From: an uncultured Pelagibacteraceae bacterium
GTDB lineage: Bacteria; Pseudomonadota; Alphaproteobacteria; Pelagibacterales; Pelagibacteraceae
Direction of reading: 5' to 3'
NCBI GenBank assembly: GCA_902628195.1
Contig: CACOLY010000011.1
Span: 1-37,328 of the forward strand
DNA length: 37,328 nucleotides
The notes beneath the pieces were generated by a model that saw nothing but the letters and a program-made list of their open reading frames with translations, was not told the DNA's origin and made no database searches. Below, piece by piece: positions 35,643 through 37,328 of the stretch. Position 1 is the first letter of the stretch; every line of letters starts with the position of its first letter. Position numbers and translations under genes: made by a program.

Positions 35643-36187
35643 TTTTTTTTTTGAATTTTAAAATAATTAATAGCAGCAAATCCATTACTATTAATCAGTT
35701 TTAATAGTTTAGAGTTAATTTTATTTATGCCTCCTAGAGCAATATTTGGTAATTTTGTTAGATTTGATAATAGATTATATCTATATAAACCAAGAGATCC
35801 ATTTGAATTTTTATTTTTAAATATAGGTGATAAAAAAATTAATTGAGCTCCTTGTTTTTCCTTAATTCTTATTTGTTTTAAATTATGTGCTGATCCCATA
35901 ATAATAAAATCTGTTTTGTTTTTAATAATTTTATAAATTTTTTTTGAATTAAATGAGGGTATATAAAATCCATCCAAATCATGTTTTTTAACGATATCTA
36001 TATAATTACTTAAAATAAATTTTACATTATTATTTTTGCAATACTTTTTAAATTTAATGATGTCTTGATCATTGGGTTTTTTTTCATAATTTCTATAAAT
36101 TAAAACTATATTTTTGTTAAGTTTTTGAATATTTTTAATATTTAAATTATCAATGAAGTGGTAAAATTTAGGTAAATTAATATGCAT
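35639..36187 (-). CDS. ThiE/TenI-like protein with degenerate active site
   Basis: A 182-residue barrel-type protein related to thiamine-phosphate synthase and TenI: KFILSNYIDIVKKHDLDGFY (equivalent to the ThiE I-I-N-D-x-x-D-x-A region), GSAHNLKQ, AQLIFLSPIFKNK, and NIALGGINKIN. The Asn-Asp pair that holds Mg-pyrophosphate in ThiE is Ser-Asn here, and the H-L-G-Q motif reads Y-I-P-S. The protein is also shorter than usual. It may be a TenI-like or non-catalytic member rather than a working synthase. ATG 36187 was chosen; a TTG one codon upstream is possible. It overlaps divergent yggS through ATGCAT and the downstream sulfotransferase by 4 bp. Confidence 0.7.
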   Translation of the reverse strand: MHINLPKFYHFIDNLNIKNIQKLNKNIVLIYRNYEKKPNDQDIIKFKKYCKNNNVKFILSNYIDIVKKHDLDGFYIPSFNSKKIYKIIKNKTDFIIMGSAHNLKQIRIKEKQGAQLIFLSPIFKNKNSNGSLGLYRYNLLSNLTKLPNIALGGINKINSKLLKLINSNGFAAINYFKIQKKK

Positions 36188-36826
36188 CAAACTGTAAAAA
36201 ATTTAATTTCAATAAAAAAAGAGTTAGAGTTAATAAGTGATAAAATACCATCAATAATAGCAGTAAGCAAAACATTTCCAATATCGAATATTTTACCATT
36301 GATCGAGTATGGTCACGTACATTTTGGTGAGAATAAAGTTCAAGAAGCTTTAGAAAAATGGAAAAATATTAAAGAACAATTTAGTCAAATCAAATTACAT
36401 ATGATAGGAAAGTTACAAACAAATAAAGTTAAATTTGTTCTACCACTTTTTGATTTTATTCACTCTTTAGATAATGAAAAACTTGCAAAAAAAATAGCCA
36501 CGGAGCAAATCAAATATCCAAATAAACCAAAAATATTTATACAAGTGAATATCGGTGATGAAAATCAAAAATCAGGAATAAATAAAAATGATTTAAAAAA
36601 TTTTTATAATTATTGTAATGAGTTAAATTTAGATATAATTGGATTAATGTGCATACCTCCTGCTGATATAACAACTGATATATTTTTTAAAGAAATGAAT
36701 TTTCTGAAAAATAATTTAGATCTTCCTGAATTAAGTATGGGAATGTCATCAGACTATCTTAATGCAACAAAAAATTTTTCGACTTATATTAGAATTGGAT
36801 CTAAAATTTTTGGAAAAAGATCTTAA
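36182..36826 (+). CDS. yggS: YggS/PROSC-family pyridoxal-phosphate homeostasis protein
   Basis: PLP-binding barrel protein that buffers vitamin B6 and affects amino-acid pools. The 214-residue protein has the PLP lysine K30 in IIAVSKTF, then HFGENKVQEALEKW, HMIGKLQTNKVK, VNIGDENQKSGI, and the phosphate-binding LSMGMSSDY. Length is close to the bacterial norm. An AGG-type Shine-Dalgarno (around 36171) lies inside the ThiE-like gene on the opposite strand. It shares the ATGCAT start hexamer with that gene and a TTAA stop with the L,D-transpeptidase. Confidence 0.95.
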   Translation: MHQTVKNLISIKKELELISDKIPSIIAVSKTFPISNILPLIEYGHVHFGENKVQEALEKWKNIKEQFSQIKLHMIGKLQTNKVKFVLPLFDFIHSLDNEKLAKKIATEQIKYPNKPKIFIQVNIGDENQKSGINKNDLKNFYNYCNELNLDIIGLMCIPPADITTDIFFKEMNFLKNNLDLPELSMGMSSDYLNATKNFSTYIRIGSKIFGKRS

Positions 36827-37314
36827 TTAATTGAAATCTTTGTCCTTTTATCAATTAATTTTAACATTATTAAAAAATCTTTTTTTTTAAGAGCAATACA
36901 GCCATTGGTAGGTTTGTAGTTTTGCGTTAAATGAATAAATATACAACTGCCACGACCTTTTTTAGGTTTTTTGAAATTATATTTTATTGGTATTAGTAAA
37001 TCGTATTTATTATCAGCACGAAATAATTTTTCATATTTAATATTTTTTTTTGTTTTAATTAATTTATTATATTTCTTATTTAAAACATCATCACACCAAC
37101 CCATATTTTTCTTGATTTCTTTACATTTAAGTTTTGTGAAAAATTTTTTGACTTTATCTTTTCTAAAATATAAATCACCAATATTATAGAGACCTTTAGG
37201 AGTTTTTTTATCACCTTCAATTTTCTTATAGCTAATACCACCTTTTCCAACACAACAATCAAATAAAAAATCTCCAACCTTAAGAGAATGTTTATTTTTT
37301 AAGTAAATTATCAT
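36823..37314 (-). CDS. L,D-transpeptidase catalytic domain protein (YkuD/ErfK type)
   Basis: A 163-residue protein with G-D-K-K-T-P-K-G-L-Y-N-I-G (35-47), MGWCDDV and a YkuD-type active site: H128 in FIHLTQN and C139 in TNGCIAL. Such enzymes make 3-3 peptidoglycan cross-links or modify cell-wall peptides. No signal peptide is visible, but short alphaproteobacterial relatives also lack one. The frame stays open from ATG 37314 to the window edge (four more codons), so the true start could lie outside. It shares TTAA with yggS at the 3' end. Confidence 0.8.
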   Translation of the reverse strand: MIIYLKNKHSLKVGDFLFDCCVGKGGISYKKIEGDKKTPKGLYNIGDLYFRKDKVKKFFTKLKCKEIKKNMGWCDDVLNKKYNKLIKTKKNIKYEKLFRADNKYDLLIPIKYNFKKPKKGRGSCIFIHLTQNYKPTNGCIALKKKDFLIMLKLIDKRTKISIN

Positions 37315-37328
37315 ATCTTGACTATATA

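Overview
The window looks like an origin-proximal stretch of a SAR11-type alphaproteobacterium (Candidatus Pelagibacter or a close relative). This assignment is inference from three things: very high A+T, very tight packing with mostly overlapping or near-touching genes, and typically alphaproteobacterial gene order (secB-fxsA-tim44-smr, dnaQ-coaE-aroE-maf-ppsR, hemE-hemH, rho-mnmE-mnmG-rsmG-parA-parB-holA-lptE-leuS). No tRNA, rRNA, insertion sequence, CRISPR array or prophage gene was seen.

Layout, left to right. 1-3.2 kb: possible tail of an upstream gene, then ftsK and lolA (+), facing a minus-strand run. 2.7-7.8 kb (-): hisB-hisH-hisA-hisF, a secreted polysaccharide-lyase-fold protein, hisE, a DUF2061 membrane protein, a HIT hydrolase and a GNAT acetyltransferase, read from hisB. 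7.9-9.8 kb (+): hslVU protease. 9.8-10.8 kb (-): smr and a Tim44-like protein. 10.9-11.7 kb (+): fxsA-secB. 11.7-15.1 kb (-): dnaQ, coaE, aroE, maf, ppsR. 15.1-15.4 kb: a 280-bp gap between ppsR and hemE, the place where the Caulobacter and Rickettsia origins lie, and the best oriC candidate here. 15.4-18.0 kb (+): hemE-hemH-hemG, closed by a hairpin. 18.2-26.7 kb (+): rho, an O-GlcNAc-transferase-like (SPINDLY) protein, mnmE, mnmG, rsmG, parA, parB. A near-consensus parS lies inside rsmG. 26.7-31.3 kb (-): leuS, lptE and holA, plus a DUF3576 lipoprotein. 31.5-32.6 kb (+): a strongly expressed-looking porin with a classical terminator. 32.7-35.6 kb: two convergent TPR-sulfotransferases. 35.6-37.3 kb: a degenerate ThiE/TenI-like gene (coupled to the second sulfotransferase), a divergent yggS, and an L,D-transpeptidase at the right edge.

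How it works together. Much of the window is origin and chromosome-partition housekeeping (oriC, parABS, ftsK, dnaQ, holA), with heme and histidine synthesis, tRNA modification and protein export or quality control. The accessory-looking part is a set of envelope or modification genes set into conserved clusters: the lyase-fold protein in the his operon, the OGT-like enzyme between rho and mnmE, and the TPR-sulfotransferase pair downstream of the porin.

Main points for a second look: (1) the oriC candidate with a repeated 9-mer; (2) parS inside rsmG; (3) all six convergent gene pairs overlap by 4-9 bp, mostly through palindromic stop codons, and one divergent pair shares the palindrome ATGCAT as both starts; (4) TPR-sulfotransferases needing PAPS in a lineage thought unable to reduce sulfate; (5) a gammaproteobacterial-type HemG.
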